Part shown: positions 14,971 through 25,734 of the stretch, piece by piece | Layout: each line of letters begins with the position of its first letter | Position numbering within the stretch: position 1 is the stretch's first letter | NCBI GenBank assembly: GCA_036504895.1 | Contig: DASXUJ010000099.1 | Span: 1 to 42,543 of the forward strand | Source: Syntrophorhabdaceae bacterium | GTDB taxonomy: Bacteria; Desulfobacterota; Syntrophorhabdia; Syntrophorhabdales; Syntrophorhabdaceae | Length of the DNA: 42,543 bases | Direction: 5' to 3' | Translations under genes and position numbers: made by a program | Notes under the pieces: model-generated | Seen by the model: the letters and a program-made list of their open reading frames with translations, nothing else | Told to the model about the DNA's origin: nothing | Databases searched by the model: none

Positions 14971-17900
14971 TTACAGTCCGTTTATCCCATTGTCCGCCAG
15001 GTTCGTACGCCCCCGTCGCTTGCTCTTTACCCAGAACCTGAAACGGTCCAGATAGAGATACATCACCGGCGTCGTGTAAAGGGTCATCATCTGACTGATC
15101 GCAAGACCCCCCACAATCGTGATACCCAGGGGCCGGCGAAGCTCCGACCCTACGCCCGTTCCCAGTGCCAGAGGGAGGGCGCCCAGGAGGGCCGCCATGG
15201 TGGTCATCATGATGGGGCGAAACCGGAGCAGGCACGCCTCGTAAATAGCTTCCTCAGGGCCTTTCCCTTCTTTACGCTCCGCCTCCAGGGCAAAATCGAC
15301 CATCATGATGCCGTTCTTTTTCACGAGTCCTATCAAAAGAAAGATGCCGATAAGGGCGATAAGGCTCAGGTCCGTACCGGTGATCAACAGGGCGAGAAGC
15401 GCCCCGACCCCTGCTGAAGGCAGGGTGGAAAGGATCGTGACGGGGTGGATATAGCTCTCATACAGCATGCCCAGCACGATATAGACCGTCATCAGGGCCG
15501 CAAGGATCAAAAGGGGCTGATTTGCCACCGAGTCTTTAAACGCCTGGGCCGTTCCTGCGAACCGTGTCCTTATTGTGGAGGGGAATCCGAGCTCCCGCTC
15601 GGCCTCCTCGACCGCCTCCACCGCACGCCCCAGCGGCACTCCCGGCGAGAGGTTGAATGACACGGTGACGGAGGGAAACTGGCCCTGGTGGGCTACCGCG
15701 AGAGAGGTGGCTTTGCGCTCGAAGCGCGAAAAGGCGCTTAACGGCGTCATGCCTCCCGATGCGGATTTGAGATAGATCTCTTTAAGCGTATCAGGGCTCT
15801 GGAGGTAGCGGGGATCTACTTCCATGATCACGCGATACTGGTTGAGAAGGGTATAGGTAATGGAGACCTGACGCTGGCCGAAGGCATCATAAAGGGTATT
15901 GTCGATGGCTGCCGTAGTCAAACCGAGCCTGGAGGCGGTGCTCCGGTCGATCACCACGCTTGCTTCACGGCCTTTCACCTGCTGGTCGCTGCTCACATCG
16001 ACCAGCTCCGGCAGGGTCCTCATCTTCTGCACGATTCGCGGCCCCCATGTGTTGAGCACACCGAAATCCCCTGCCTGGAGGGTGTACTGATAGAGGGCAC
16101 TGCCCATCCTTCCTCCTATTCTCAGGTCCTGGACGGGCTGAAGGTAGGTCGGCGCGCCGGGAAGGGCGCCGAGTTTCTTTCTGAGCCTTCCGATCACCTC
16201 GCCTGCTGTGGCTTTGCGCTGCTCAAAAGGTTTTAATGAGATAAACATGGACGCCGTGTTTGCGGCGCTGCCTCCGCCTCCGCCTCCGCCGGTAAAGCCC
16301 GATACATGCTCGACATCGGGGTCTTCCCTGACGATATCGACCACCGTCGCGAGCTTCGCTTTCATGGCCTGAAAAGAGATGTCCTGGTCCGCCTGGATGG
16401 TTCCCCGGATTCGTCCCGTATCGGTTTCAGGGAAAAATCCTTTCGGCACTATGAAGAAGAGTGCCACATTCGTTGCCACCGTGGCGAGGGTGAGGCAGAG
16501 CATAAGTCCCGAGTGGCGAAGAGCCCATCTCAGGGTCACATCATAGAGATCCCTGACGCGGTCGAAAGCCCTCTCGCTCGCCTTGTACAGCCACCTGTGA
16601 TGGTGCCCGATCTCAGGCTTCAGCAAGGCGGCGCACATCATGGGCGTGGTGGTAAGGGAGACGACGAGGGAGACTATGACCGCCGCCGAAAGGGTCACGG
16701 CGAATTCCCGGAAAAGACGGCCCACCATGCCCCCCATCAAGAGGATCGGAATAAAGACGGCGACGAGGGAGATGCTCATCGATATGACGGTAAAAGAGAT
16801 CTCTCGCGAACCTCTGAGCGCCGCCTGAAAGGGCGCCATGCCCTGTTCCATGTGCCGGGTGATATTCTCGAGGACGACTATAGCGTCGTCCACCACAAAC
16901 CCTGTCGCTATGGTAAGGGCCATGAGGGAAAGATTGTCCAGACTATAGTCAAAAAGATACATGACGCCGAAGGTGCCTACGAGGGAGACGCCCACCGCAA
17001 CCGCCGGGATTATGGTGGAGCGCACATGGCGAAGAAACCCGAAGACCACGAGGATCACGAGGGCAGCGGAAATGAAGAGGGCCTTTTCCACATCCTTGAG
17101 TGACCCTCGTATGGGCGGCGTCCGGTCCTGGACGACCGTGACCCTCACCGCGCCCGGCAAAGCCCCTGCCAATTGAGGGAGAAGATCGCGTACGCGATCC
17201 ACCGTTTCGATAATGTTTGCCCCCGGCTGGCGGAAAATAACCACCATGACCCCCGGCTTGCCGTTCGTGAGGCCCGCAGTCCTCAGATCCTCGACCGAAT
17301 CTTCCACGGTGGCCACATCGGCAAGACGCACCGCGGCGCCCGACCGGTAAGCTACGATCACCTCTTTATAGTCCCGGGCCCGCCGTAGCTGGTCGTTCGC
17401 CGTTATCTCCCACGTCCTCGTCGCGTCTGAAAGCTGCCCTTTCGGCCGGTTTACGTTCGTCGAAACGATAACTCCCCTCACGTCTTCGAGGCTGATCCCG
17501 TATTTATTGAGGGTAGTGGGGTTCATCTCGACCCGGACCGCAGGCAGGGAGCTTCCCCCCACGAACACCTGGCCCACCCCCTTTACCTGTGACAGCTTCT
17601 GCTGCATCAGGCTCGACGCGGCGTCATAAAGCTGCGCCTGGGTGAGCACCTCCGACTGGAGCGCCACGATGAGGATCGGCGCGTCCGCCGGATTTACCTT
17701 CCGGTAAATGGGGTTGTTCGGCAGGTTGGGCGGCAGGAAACCCCTCGCCGCATTGATCGCTGCCTGCACGTCACGGGCAGCCCCGTCGATATTTCTGTTC
17801 AGCTCGAACTGCATGGTGACATTCGTGGTACCGCGGAAACTGGTGGACGTCATCTCCGTCACTCCCGCAATACGTCCGAACTGGCGCTCCAGTGGGGCCG

Positions 17901-18090
17901 CGACCGCGGTGGCCATAGTCTCGGGGTCGGCGCCGGGAAGACCGGCCGAGACCTGAATGGTCGGGAAATCAACCTGCGGTAGGGGAGCAACCGGCAGGAG
18001 ACGGAAGGAGACTATGCCGGCAAGCACTATCCCCAGGGTGATGAGGGTGGTGGCGACCGGCCTGTGGATAAAGAGGGACGAGATATTCAT
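14971..18090 (-). CDS. RND efflux pump inner-membrane subunit (MdtC-like)
   Basis: 1039 residues, full-length HAE1-type resistance-nodulation-division transporter with two homologous halves. [20 protein letters not shown] is the N-terminal helix, and [19 protein letters not shown] in TM4 carries the two proton-relay Asp residues. [16 protein letters not shown] and the [20 protein letters not shown] stretch in the C-terminal half are conserved. Drives proton-coupled export through the periplasmic adaptor and outer-membrane factor of the same operon. Its ATG overlaps the stop of the preceding pump by 4 bp, and both pumps have the same length, as with MdtB/MdtC, which work together as a heterotrimer. 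Substrate unknown; multidrug or siderophore-like compounds are usual for the family. Confidence 0.94.
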   Translation of the reverse strand: MNISSLFIHRPVATTLITLGIVLAGIVSFRLLPVAPLPQVDFPTIQVSAGLPGADPETMATAVAAPLERQFGRIAGVTEMTSTSFRGTTNVTMQFELNRNIDGAARDVQAAINAARGFLPPNLPNNPIYRKVNPADAPILIVALQSEVLTQAQLYDAASSLMQQKLSQVKGVGQVFVGGSSLPAVRVEMNPTTLNKYGISLEDVRGVIVSTNVNRPKGQLSDATRTWEITANDQLRRARDYKEVIVAYRSGAAVRLADVATVEDSVEDLRTAGLTNGKPGVMVVIFRQPGANIIETVDRVRDLLPQLAGALPGAVRVTVVQDRTPPIRGSLKDVEKALFISAALVILVVFGFLRHVRSTIIPAVAVGVSLVGTFGVMYLFDYSLDNLSLMALTIATGFVVDDAIVVLENITRHMEQGMAPFQAALRGSREISFTVISMSISLVAVFIPILLMGGMVGRLFREFAVTLSAAVIVSLVVSLTTTPMMCAALLKPEIGHHHRWLYKASERAFDRVRDLYDVTLRWALRHSGLMLCLTLATVATNVALFFIVPKGFFPETDTGRIRGTIQADQDISFQAMKAKLATVVDIVREDPDVEHVSGFTGGGGGGGSAANTASMFISLKPFEQRKATAGEVIGRLRKKLGALPGAPTYLQPVQDLRIGGRMGSALYQYTLQAGDFGVLNTWGPRIVQKMRTLPELVDVSSDQQVKGREASVVIDRSTASRLGLTTAAIDNTLYDAFGQRQVSITYTLLNQYRVIMEVDPRYLQSPDTLKEIYLKSASGGMTPLSAFSRFERKATSLAVAHQGQFPSVTVSFNLSPGVPLGRAVEAVEEAERELGFPSTIRTRFAGTAQAFKDSVANQPLLILAALMTVYIVLGMLYESYIHPVTILSTLPSAGVGALLALLITGTDLSLIALIGIFLLIGLVKKNGIMMVDFALEAERKEGKGPEEAIYEACLLRFRPIMMTTMAALLGALPLALGTGVGSELRRPLGITIVGGLAISQMMTLYTTPVMYLYLDRFRFWVKSKRRGRTNLADNGINGL

Positions 18091-21000
18091 AGTGTCGGAG
18101 GCTGGCCCCCTTCCGGGGCTTCCACTCCCGTCGTCTTTCGCCTGCGCACCCTTGCCGCCACCCGGTCAAAGGCGAGGTAGATCACTGGGGTAGTATAAAG
18201 GGTGAGCATCTGGCTGATGATAAGGCCTCCGACGATGGTGATACCCAGGGGCCTGCGAAGCTCGGAGCCCACACCCGTGCCTAATGCAAGAGGGAGTGCG
18301 CCCAGAAGGGCGGCCATGGTGGTCATCATGATGGGGCGAAACCGAAGAAGGGAGGCCTGGTAGATCGCCTCGAGCGGGCTCTTACCCTCTTTCCGCTCCG
18401 CCTCGAGGGCGAAATCGACCATCATGATGCCGTTCTTCTTCACAATTCCAATGAGAAGAATGATGCCGATAAGGGCGATCACGCTGAACTCGGAGCGGCA
18501 GATGAGCAACGCGAGGATCGCACCGACCCCCGCTGAGGGAAGGGTGGAAAGGATCGTGATCGGGTGGATATAGCTTTCGTAGAGGATCCCCAGCACGATA
18601 TATACGGTCACCAGGGCGGCGAGGATCAGGATCGGCTCATTTGCAAGGGATACCCTGAAGGCCTGTGCGGTGCCCTGGAAACTGCCCCTGATACTGGGAG
18701 GAAAATCCATTTTTCTCTCCGCCGATTCGATCACCGTCACCGCATCGCCAAGGGCCGCCCCGGGCGCCAGATTAAAGGAGATCGTGGCCGCGGGAAATTG
18801 CGCCTGCCGGGAAATGACGAGGGGTCCGGTCGTCTCGGTCGCCTTCGTAATGGCGCTTAAGGGGACCTGTCCATTATTTATCCCCCGTAGATAAATGGAT
18901 TTGAAGGCATCGGGGGTCATCTGAAAGTCGGGTTTCACCGCAAGGATGACCCGGTACTGGTTCAATTGGGTGAAAATCGTGGAAATCTGCCTCTGGCCAA
19001 AGGCATCGTAGAGGGCGTCATCGATCATCTGAGGTGTAATTCCGAGACGGGAGGCCGTGATGCGGTCGAAGACCATGGCAAGCTGCAGTCCCTTATCCTG
19101 TTGGTCGCTGCTCACATCGCGCAGCTCGGGATTGGCGCGCAGCGACTCCACGAGTTTCGGAGCAAGGTTATTCAGCTCGTTGATATCGGGATCTTCAAGG
19201 GTATACTGGTATTGGGTGCGCGTCACCCTCGCGTCCACCGTGAGGTCCTGCACGGGCTGCATGAACAGGCTGATCCCCTCCACATCGGCGAGGGTCGGTT
19301 GAATGCGCCTTATCACCTCGGAGGCGCTCGCGTTTCTTTTCGAGAGGGGCTTCAGGTTTATGAGGATTCGGCCGCTGTTGAGGGTCACATTCGTCCCGTC
19401 TATTCCGATGAAGGAAGAGAGGCTTTCCACTGCCGGGTCCTTGAGTATCACGCGGGCCAGCTCCTGTTGCCGCTCGGCCATTGCCGCAAAAGATACAGAC
19501 TGGGGCGCTTCGGATATTCCCTGGATCACCCCGGTGTCCTGACTCGGAAAAAACCCTTTCGGTACCCAGTAGAAGAGGAGAAAGGTGAGTACGAGGGTTC
19601 CCATCGCCACCCAGAGGGTCGGGCCCTGGTGGCGGAGCACCCAGGTCAGGGTCTTGCCGTAGAAGGCTATAATACGGTCGAAGGCCTTTTGAGATGCACG
19701 GTAAAACCTTCCCTCCTCCGCCTCGGTCCGGCGGCGGAGCAGCTTGGCGCACATCATGGGCGTGAGGGTAAGAGAGACCACGGCCGATATGACGATCGTA
19801 ATCCCGAGGGTGATGGCGAACTCCCGAAAGAGTCGGCCCACCACGTCGCCCATGAAGAGCAGAGGAATAAGCACGGCAATGAGAGAAACGGTAAGGGACA
19901 GGATGGTAAACCCGATCTGCTTGGAGCCCTTGAGAGCTGCCTGCAGGGGTGGATCTCCCGCTTCGATATAACGGGACACGTTTTCTATCATCACGATGGC
20001 GTCATCCACCACGAACCCCGTCGATATGGTCAGGGCCATCAAAGAGAGGTTATTGAGGCTGAACCCCAAAAGGTACATGGCGCCGAAGGTGCCCACCAGG
20101 GAAAGGGGGACTGCCACGCTGGGGATGACGGTGGCGGCAAAATTTCTCAGGAATAGAAACATGACGAGGACGACCAGAATTACGGCAAGCATCATCTCGA
20201 ACTGGACATCATGGACAGAGGCGCGGATCGTGGTGGTCCGGTCGGTCAGTACCGATACCTCTATCCCCCGCGGCAGGGCGCCCCTGAGCTGAGGCAGGAC
20301 GTTCTTGACCCGGTCCACCACCTCGATGACGTTCGCCCCGGGCTGGCGCTGGATGTTCACTATCACCGCGGGCTCGCCGTTCATCCAGGCCGCCTGCTTC
20401 ACGTTCTCCGCGTCGTCCACGGCATCGGCCACATCCGAGAGCATCACGGGAGAGCCGTTCTTATAAGCAATCACAAGGGCACGATAGTCAGAGCTTTTGA
20501 AAAGCTGGTCATTGGCGCCGATGATGTAGGAGAGGCGCGGGCCGTCAAAGGTCCCTTTCGCCTGGTTCACGTTGGCGGTCGCAATGGCAACTCTCAGGTC
20601 TTCGAGGGTCAGCCCGTAGGCCGCGAGTGCCACGGGATTGGCATGGACCCGGACCGCGGGCCTCTGTCCGCCGCTGATGCTCACGAGTCCCACACCGGGC
20701 AGCTGCGATATTTTTTGGGCAAAGCGGGTATCGGCGAGGTCTTCAACCTGCGTAAGGGGCAGGGTCTTCGACGTGAGGCCGAGGGTGATAATCGGTGCGT
20801 CCGCCGGGTTCACCTTGCTGTATACAGGCGGAATCGGCAGGTCTTTCGGCAGGTAGGTGAAGGAGGCGTTGATCGCTGCCTGCACCTGCTGCTCGGCCAC
20901 ATCCAGACTGAGATCCAGGGTGAACTGAAGGGTAATTATGGAAGAGCCGCTCGAGCTCGTGGAGGTCATCTGGGTGAGACCGGGCATCTGCCCGAACTGG

Positions 21001-21206
21001 CGCTCGAGGGGAGCGGTGATGGATGAGGCTACCACCTCCGGGCTCCCGCCGGGATAGAAGGTACGCACCTGTATGGTAGGATAATCCACCTGGGGGAGGG
21101 CCGATACGGAAAGCTGCTTATATGCGACCGCCCCGCTTAAGAAGATTGCGACCATGAGGAGCGTGGTCGCAACGGGCCGGGTGATGAAGAGGCGGGAGAT
21201 GTTCAC
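18087..21206 (-). CDS. RND efflux pump inner-membrane subunit (MdtB-like)
   Basis: 1039 residues. [20 protein letters not shown] at the N-terminus, TM4 [19 protein letters not shown] with the two proton-relay Asp residues, [19 protein letters not shown] and [19 protein letters not shown] in the second half. Same architecture and length as the next gene, with clear sequence similarity through the C-terminal half, so the two are products of an old tandem duplication. Overlaps both neighbours by 4 bp (ATGA at 21203-21206 and 18087-18090), giving a tightly coupled adaptor-pump-pump unit. Expected to form a mixed MdtB2C-like trimer, by analogy. Confidence 0.94.
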   Translation of the reverse strand: MNISRLFITRPVATTLLMVAIFLSGAVAYKQLSVSALPQVDYPTIQVRTFYPGGSPEVVASSITAPLERQFGQMPGLTQMTSTSSSGSSIITLQFTLDLSLDVAEQQVQAAINASFTYLPKDLPIPPVYSKVNPADAPIITLGLTSKTLPLTQVEDLADTRFAQKISQLPGVGLVSISGGQRPAVRVHANPVALAAYGLTLEDLRVAIATANVNQAKGTFDGPRLSYIIGANDQLFKSSDYRALVIAYKNGSPVMLSDVADAVDDAENVKQAAWMNGEPAVIVNIQRQPGANVIEVVDRVKNVLPQLRGALPRGIEVSVLTDRTTTIRASVHDVQFEMMLAVILVVLVMFLFLRNFAATVIPSVAVPLSLVGTFGAMYLLGFSLNNLSLMALTISTGFVVDDAIVMIENVSRYIEAGDPPLQAALKGSKQIGFTILSLTVSLIAVLIPLLFMGDVVGRLFREFAITLGITIVISAVVSLTLTPMMCAKLLRRRTEAEEGRFYRASQKAFDRIIAFYGKTLTWVLRHQGPTLWVAMGTLVLTFLLFYWVPKGFFPSQDTGVIQGISEAPQSVSFAAMAERQQELARVILKDPAVESLSSFIGIDGTNVTLNSGRILINLKPLSKRNASASEVIRRIQPTLADVEGISLFMQPVQDLTVDARVTRTQYQYTLEDPDINELNNLAPKLVESLRANPELRDVSSDQQDKGLQLAMVFDRITASRLGITPQMIDDALYDAFGQRQISTIFTQLNQYRVILAVKPDFQMTPDAFKSIYLRGINNGQVPLSAITKATETTGPLVISRQAQFPAATISFNLAPGAALGDAVTVIESAERKMDFPPSIRGSFQGTAQAFRVSLANEPILILAALVTVYIVLGILYESYIHPITILSTLPSAGVGAILALLICRSEFSVIALIGIILLIGIVKKNGIMMVDFALEAERKEGKSPLEAIYQASLLRFRPIMMTTMAALLGALPLALGTGVGSELRRPLGITIVGGLIISQMLTLYTTPVIYLAFDRVAARVRRRKTTGVEAPEGGQPPTL

Positions 21207-22414
21207 GGGCGGCCTTTCTTCGGGGCAACCCGCGACTGCCTGAGTTCCACTTTTGCTCCTTCCCTCAACCTGTCGGCGCCGTCGGTGACGACCAGTTCAC
21301 CGGGCGCGACCCCGGAGCGAATCGAGGCATCGCCCGACTGAATCTCCCCCACGGTTACCGGCCGGACACTCACGGTTTTGTCGTCTTTAACCGCATATAC
21401 GAACGAGCCCTGGGGACCGCGCTGGACCGCCGCGGAGGGCACGATGGTAACGCCCCTTCTCGTGTCGACGAGAAGGCGGGCGTTTACGAACTGGTTCGGG
21501 AATAATTCATTCTCTTTATTCTGAAAGGTGGCCCTGAGCTTCACCGTGCCCGTGCCCGTATCGATCTGATTATCGATGGTGAGAAGGGAGCCCAGAGCGA
21601 GACGCACCTTCTGCTCGCGGTCGAAGGCCTCCACCTCGAGATGGGCATTTTTTCTGAACCGGCGGAGCACTTCACCGAGACTATCTTCGGGAATCGGGAA
21701 AATTACCGTAATAGGCTGGAGCTGGGTAATGACGATAAGACCGTTGGCATCGGCGGCATGCACCATATTGCCGGGGTCCACGAGACGCAGCCCTATACGT
21801 CCGCTGATGGGAGAGGTGATGCGGCAGTAGACAAGCTGGAGCTTGGCCGCGTCGATGGCCGCCTGATCGGCTTTTGCTATCCCTTCATATTGGATCACGA
21901 GGGCCCCCTGGGTATCGAGCTGCTGTTTGGAAACGGAATCCTGTTTCCAGAGCGTTTGGTAACGGTTGAGGTCAACCCGGGCATTGGCGAGAATGGCGAC
22001 GTCACGGGCACGCTGCCCCTCGGCCTGGGCCAGCTGCACTTCAAAAGGTCTCGGGTCGATGAGGGCAAGGAGGTCGCCCTTGTTGACGGTCTGCCCTTCC
22101 CGGTAATAGACCTCCATCAATTGGCCGTCCACCCTCGTCCGGACTGTTACCGTGTACACAGGCGTGACAGTGCCGAGACCGTTCACGTATATCCCCATGT
22201 CGCCCTGCCGGGCAGGTACGGCCACCACGGAAACCGGGCGTCCCTGCGCACCCTGACCCTGCGCTTTAGACCCGATGCCGGGCCTGATGAGGAACAGGTA
22301 GACTGCCGCCGCCACAAGACATGCCGCGACAAGGAATATCCACCACATCTTCCTCGATTTCACGGGATTACCCGTCCCGGTGATTTCCCTTTTTTCTGTC
22401 ACGTCTCCATCCAT
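21203..22414 (-). CDS. RND periplasmic adaptor (MdtA-like membrane-fusion protein)
   Basis: 403 residues. One N-terminal membrane anchor ([20 protein letters not shown], about residues 23-42), then the adaptor core: [20 protein letters not shown], lipoyl-half-motif [20 protein letters not shown], coiled-coil hairpin [20 protein letters not shown], second lipoyl half [19 protein letters not shown], and a beta-barrel ([14 protein letters not shown]). Bridges the RND pump and the outer-membrane channel in the periplasm. First gene of the pump operon, GGAGG about 8 nt before the ATG, with a probable promoter at 22556-22584. The VDPGNMVHA context is typical of MdtA-type adaptors. Confidence 0.92.
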   Translation of the reverse strand: MDGDVTEKREITGTGNPVKSRKMWWIFLVAACLVAAAVYLFLIRPGIGSKAQGQGAQGRPVSVVAVPARQGDMGIYVNGLGTVTPVYTVTVRTRVDGQLMEVYYREGQTVNKGDLLALIDPRPFEVQLAQAEGQRARDVAILANARVDLNRYQTLWKQDSVSKQQLDTQGALVIQYEGIAKADQAAIDAAKLQLVYCRITSPISGRIGLRLVDPGNMVHAADANGLIVITQLQPITVIFPIPEDSLGEVLRRFRKNAHLEVEAFDREQKVRLALGSLLTIDNQIDTGTGTVKLRATFQNKENELFPNQFVNARLLVDTRRGVTIVPSAAVQRGPQGSFVYAVKDDKTVSVRPVTVGEIQSGDASIRSGVAPGELVVTDGADRLREGAKVELRQSRVAPKKGRP

Positions 22415-22555
22415 TCTTTTGTGCCTCCGTTAGATCAATACCGTCTTTCAAAGACCGGCGCCTGATTTTCTCTTTTAACGTCTCCCGTCATTCCCCCACG
22501 CGATCAGGGGTTATCGAAGTCCGACGCATTTCTTCGCCTGTCGTCCTGTTTCCTT

Positions 22556-22584
22556 ATGCTAATCGAAACGATAAAAGGGGTCAA
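22556..22584 (-). promoter_or_regulatory. Promoter of the MdtABC-like operon
   Basis: On the minus strand -35 TTGACC (22579-22584), 17-bp spacer, -10 TAGCAT (22556-22561), ~140 nt before the adaptor gene. A 15-nt palindrome GAAAAACCGTTTTTC (22585-22599) touches the -35 and could be an operator or a weak end signal for the upstream macB-like gene. Confidence 0.5.
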
Positions 22585-22610
22585 GAAAAACCGTTTTTCT
22601 CCCTCAGGGC

Positions 22611-23840
22611 TTATTCGTAGCGAAGTGCATCGATGGGGTTCAGGAGCGATGCCTTGTAGGCAGGGTAAAATCCGAAAAATATACCCACCACGCCGGAAAA
22701 GACAAAAGCGATTACCCCTGCCGTTACCGATACAGCCGTGGGCCAGCCCGCTGCCATGGAAAGTATCTCCGAACCCGAGATCCCCATAATCACTCCCACG
22801 ACTCCTCCGATAAGGGACAGAATGACCGCCTCCATAATAAACTGGAGCCGTATATCCCAGATCTTCGCTCCCACCGCCATACGTATCCCTATCTCCCTTG
22901 TCCTTTCAGTCACCGACACAAGCATGATGTTCATAATCCCGATGCCTCCCACGATCAGGGAGACGGAAGCGATGGCCCCCAGAAGGAGGGTCATTACATG
23001 GGCCGACTGTTCCGTCACCTGCATCATCTGGGTCAGGTTCCTTATGGTAAAATCCTGTTCCTGCTTAAAGCTTATATGGTGCCTCTGCCGCAGGAGGGCC
23101 TGCACCTGCTGCTCGGCATTGCCCAGGTCCTCGAGGCTCCTGGCCTTCACCATTATGGTGCGCACCATACCCGGAAATGCCATTCCGAAGAGTTTCTTCT
23201 GGGCCGTACTGACAGGCACCATGATCGTGTCGTCCTGATCCTGTCCCTGCGCTGACTGGCCTTTCGTCTCCAAAATGCCGATTACCCTGAAGGGTATCTT
23301 CTTTATCCTGATAATCTGCTCGAGGGGCTCGATTCCCCCGAAAAGGCTCTCCGCCACAGTCCTGCCGATAAGGGCCACCTTTGTCGCGCTCCTTACGTCC
23401 TCTTCGGTAAAGGACCGCCCTTCGGCCAGGGGCCAGTCCCTCACTATAAGCATGGACGGAGAGGTGCCCCACACGCCTGTGGACCAGTTCATGTTGCCGT
23501 AGACGATCTGTGCGGTGCCGCTCAACAAGGGCGCCGCCTCTGCCACGGCCGGGCAGTCCCTGAGGATCGCCTCCGCGTCGCCCACCGTGAGCGTGGGTTG
23601 GCTGCCCGAGCCCATCCTCACGCCGCCCGAGGTGGAGCTTCCCGGCATCACGATGAGAAGATTGCTCCCCATGCTCGATATCTGCTGTGCGATCTGCCTG
23701 CTTGCCCCTGTGCCCACCGCCAGCATGGCGATCACCGCCCCCACTCCGATAATAATGCCCAGCATAGTGAGGGCAGAGCGCATCTTGTTTACCTGCAAGG
23801 CCCGAAGGGCAATACGCGCGGTCCAGGGTACGTCAATCAT
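22611..23840 (-). CDS. MacB-like ABC transporter permease (FtsX domain)
   Basis: 409 residues from ATG 23840 (a GTG four codons upstream, at 23852, is possible). N-terminal helix after ARIALRALQVNKMRSALTML, GIIIGVGAVIAMLAVGTGA, then a large periplasmic MacB_PCD domain (ISSMGSNLLIVMPG, SVSTAQ-type core) and three C-terminal membrane segments with GGIGIMNIMLVSVTERTREI and GIRMAVGAK, the FtsX signature. The ATPase is a separate gene just upstream, unlike fused E. coli MacB. It works with the MacA-like adaptor and TolC-like channel in the same operon as an ATP-driven exporter of macrolide-, peptide- or lipid-type substrates. Confidence 0.9.
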   Translation of the reverse strand: MIDVPWTARIALRALQVNKMRSALTMLGIIIGVGAVIAMLAVGTGASRQIAQQISSMGSNLLIVMPGSSTSGGVRMGSGSQPTLTVGDAEAILRDCPAVAEAAPLLSGTAQIVYGNMNWSTGVWGTSPSMLIVRDWPLAEGRSFTEEDVRSATKVALIGRTVAESLFGGIEPLEQIIRIKKIPFRVIGILETKGQSAQGQDQDDTIMVPVSTAQKKLFGMAFPGMVRTIMVKARSLEDLGNAEQQVQALLRQRHHISFKQEQDFTIRNLTQMMQVTEQSAHVMTLLLGAIASVSLIVGGIGIMNIMLVSVTERTREIGIRMAVGAKIWDIRLQFIMEAVILSLIGGVVGVIMGISGSEILSMAAGWPTAVSVTAGVIAFVFSGVVGIFFGFYPAYKASLLNPIDALRYE

Positions 23841-24552
23841 GGGAGGGCTCACATCCGGGGCGCAACGCGTCGGCAGGTCCGTCGGCCACGAGGCGGCCGT
23901 CGGTGAATCGTATCACCCTTTTTGCGAAGGCGGCAATATCGGGCTCATGGGTGACGAGGATGACGGTGATATTCGAATCACTGTTGAGCTGCTGAAAAAG
24001 CTCCATGATCTCTACGCTCGTTTTACTGTCGAGATTGCCCGTGGGCTCGTCCGCGAGAATGATGGGCGCCCTGTTCACTATGGCCCGTGCGATCGCGACC
24101 CGCTGCTGCTGCCCCCCCGAGAGCTGGTTCGGACTGTGGTGCTCCCTGCCTTCCAATCCTACCTTCTGCAAGGCCGTGAGCGCCTTTTCCCTTCTCTCCT
24201 TGACGCCTACTCCGCCGTAAAGCATGGGAAGCTCCACGTTCTCCAGGGCCGATGTGCGGGAAAGAAGGTTGAACCCTTGAAAGACGAAGCCTATTTTCCT
24301 GTTTCTGATCTCCGAGAGCTCATCTCGCGCAAGGCCGGCCACATCCGTACCTTCGAGAAAATAATGTCCTTCCGTAGGCGTATCGAGGCAACCCAGGATA
24401 TTCATGAGGGTAGATTTGCCTGAGCCGGAGTGGCCCATAATGGCCATCAGCTCTCCCTGACCGATAGTCAGGGAAACGGCGTCGAGGGCTCGCACCTCCA
24501 TATCGCCCACCTGATAGATTTTGCTGATCTGGTGGATATCGATAAGTGCCAT
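23833..24552 (-). CDS. ABC transporter ATP-binding protein (LolD/MacB type)
   Basis: 239 residues. Walker [10 protein letters not shown] (40-48), Q-loop FQGFNLL, signature LSGGQ (144-148), Walker B IILADEP, D-loop and H-switch THEPDIAAF. The LolD/MacB/FtsE subgroup energises FtsX-like permeases by mechanotransmission rather than by translocation through a tunnel. Its ATG follows directly after the MacA-like stop (TAAATG), and its end overlaps the permease gene, so stoichiometric co-translation is likely. Unfused ATPase plus permease is a common variant of the MacAB design. Confidence 0.94.
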   Translation of the reverse strand: MALIDIHQISKIYQVGDMEVRALDAVSLTIGQGELMAIMGHSGSGKSTLMNILGCLDTPTEGHYFLEGTDVAGLARDELSEIRNRKIGFVFQGFNLLSRTSALENVELPMLYGGVGVKERREKALTALQKVGLEGREHHSPNQLSGGQQQRVAIARAIVNRAPIILADEPTGNLDSKTSVEIMELFQQLNSDSNITVILVTHEPDIAAFAKRVIRFTDGRLVADGPADALRPGCEPSHD

Positions 24553-25734
24553 TTATCTCCGGCCCCTCGGGACGAGTGAGGCAGGTGCGCCATTGGGCGT
24601 TTTCGTGAGGGATTCGGTAATGACCTCCTGGCCTATCGCGAGATCCCCGGCCTCTATTTCAGTATACGCGCCGTCGCTGATGCCGGTCCTGACCTGCACC
24701 CGCTTCGGCTTTCCTTCCGAGAGGACCCACACCGCCCGGCCCTTGCGTGCTCCCGTCCCCGGGGTCCCCTGACGGACCTCCTTCTCCTGGGGCCGGAACC
24801 TGAGGGCCCCGTTCGGCAGGCGCAGCACCTTTTCCCTGACCGAGGTAATCACGGAGACGTTGGCGGTCATGCCCGGCTTCAGCCTGAGATCCTTATTCTC
24901 CACCTGGATCACCACATCATAGGTGACCACATTCTGTACGGTAATGGGCGAGATCCGCACCTGGGCGACTTTGCCTTTAAAGAGAATATCCGGATAGGCA
25001 TCTACATTGAAATCGACATCCTGGGCGACCTTTATTTTCCCGATATCCGCCTCGTCCACATTGGTGTCGATCTGCATCCTCGTCAGGTCCTGGGCGATAT
25101 AGAAGAGCGTGGGGGTCTGAAAGCTCGCCGCCACGGTCTGGCCCACATCCACATTCCTGGTGATCACTATGCCGTCCACCGGGGAAAGTATTTTGGTATA
25201 TCGGAGGTTTGTCTCCGCGAAATCGAGAGCGCCTTTATTTTGTGCGATCTGTGCCTCCTGGGCCTTCACCTGGGCTTCCGAGGAGAGCCAGGCGGCATCC
25301 GCCGTATCGAAGTCGGCCTGGGCGATGAGCTCCCGGGAGATAAGCTCTTTATTCCGGTCCCGGGTCCTCTTCGTATTGAGCGCCGTTGCCTTGAGACTGA
25401 GGAGGGTCGCCTCCGCCTGTCTCAGATTGGCCCGCGCCTGGTCGACCTGGGCCTGAAAGGTGGAGGGGTCGATCCGGGCGATAATCTGCCCTTTCTTCAC
25501 TACAGAGTTATAGTTGGCATGGATCTCTTTGATCGTACCCGATACCTGGGTGCCCACATTGACCGTCACCACGGGATTCACCGTACCCGTGGCGGTCACG
25601 GTGGCCCGTATGGCGCCCACGGTTATCGGTGCGGTCTTGTATTGGGGCGCGCCCTTCCTTCCCGCAAGAAAATACCATGTTGACGCCCCGATGAGAACAA
25701 GAATACATGCCCCTGCGAAGATCCGTTTTTTCAT
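24553..25734 (-). CDS. MacA-like periplasmic adaptor protein
   Basis: 393 residues. Signal anchor RIFAGACILVLIGASTWYFL at residues 4-23, then AVTATGTVNPVVTVNVGTQV and SGTIKEIHANYNSVVKKGQI (first lipoyl half), an alpha-hairpin rich in Ala/Gln, and ILSPVDGIVITRNVDVGQTV (second half). The family links the ABC permease with TolC across the periplasm. The ATG overlaps the TolC-like stop by 4 bp. VDFNVDAYPDILFKGKVAQV is a family block. Distinct from the MdtA-like adaptor at 21203-22414, which belongs to the other operon. Confidence 0.92.
   Translation of the reverse strand: MKKRIFAGACILVLIGASTWYFLAGRKGAPQYKTAPITVGAIRATVTATGTVNPVVTVNVGTQVSGTIKEIHANYNSVVKKGQIIARIDPSTFQAQVDQARANLRQAEATLLSLKATALNTKRTRDRNKELISRELIAQADFDTADAAWLSSEAQVKAQEAQIAQNKGALDFAETNLRYTKILSPVDGIVITRNVDVGQTVAASFQTPTLFYIAQDLTRMQIDTNVDEADIGKIKVAQDVDFNVDAYPDILFKGKVAQVRISPITVQNVVTYDVVIQVENKDLRLKPGMTANVSVITSVREKVLRLPNGALRFRPQEKEVRQGTPGTGARKGRAVWVLSEGKPKRVQVRTGISDGAYTEIEAGDLAIGQEVITESLTKTPNGAPASLVPRGRR

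Noticed and set aside
18966-20156. 396-codon plus-strand frame opposite the first RND pump
   Set aside because: Shadow of the pump gene; His/Gly/Arg-rich low-complexity sequence without SD or known motif.
22585-22599. GAAAAACCGTTTTTC as terminator of the macB-like gene
   Set aside because: A/T-only stem with a minimal loop; too weak to claim, though it may be an operator next to the -35 at 22579-22584.
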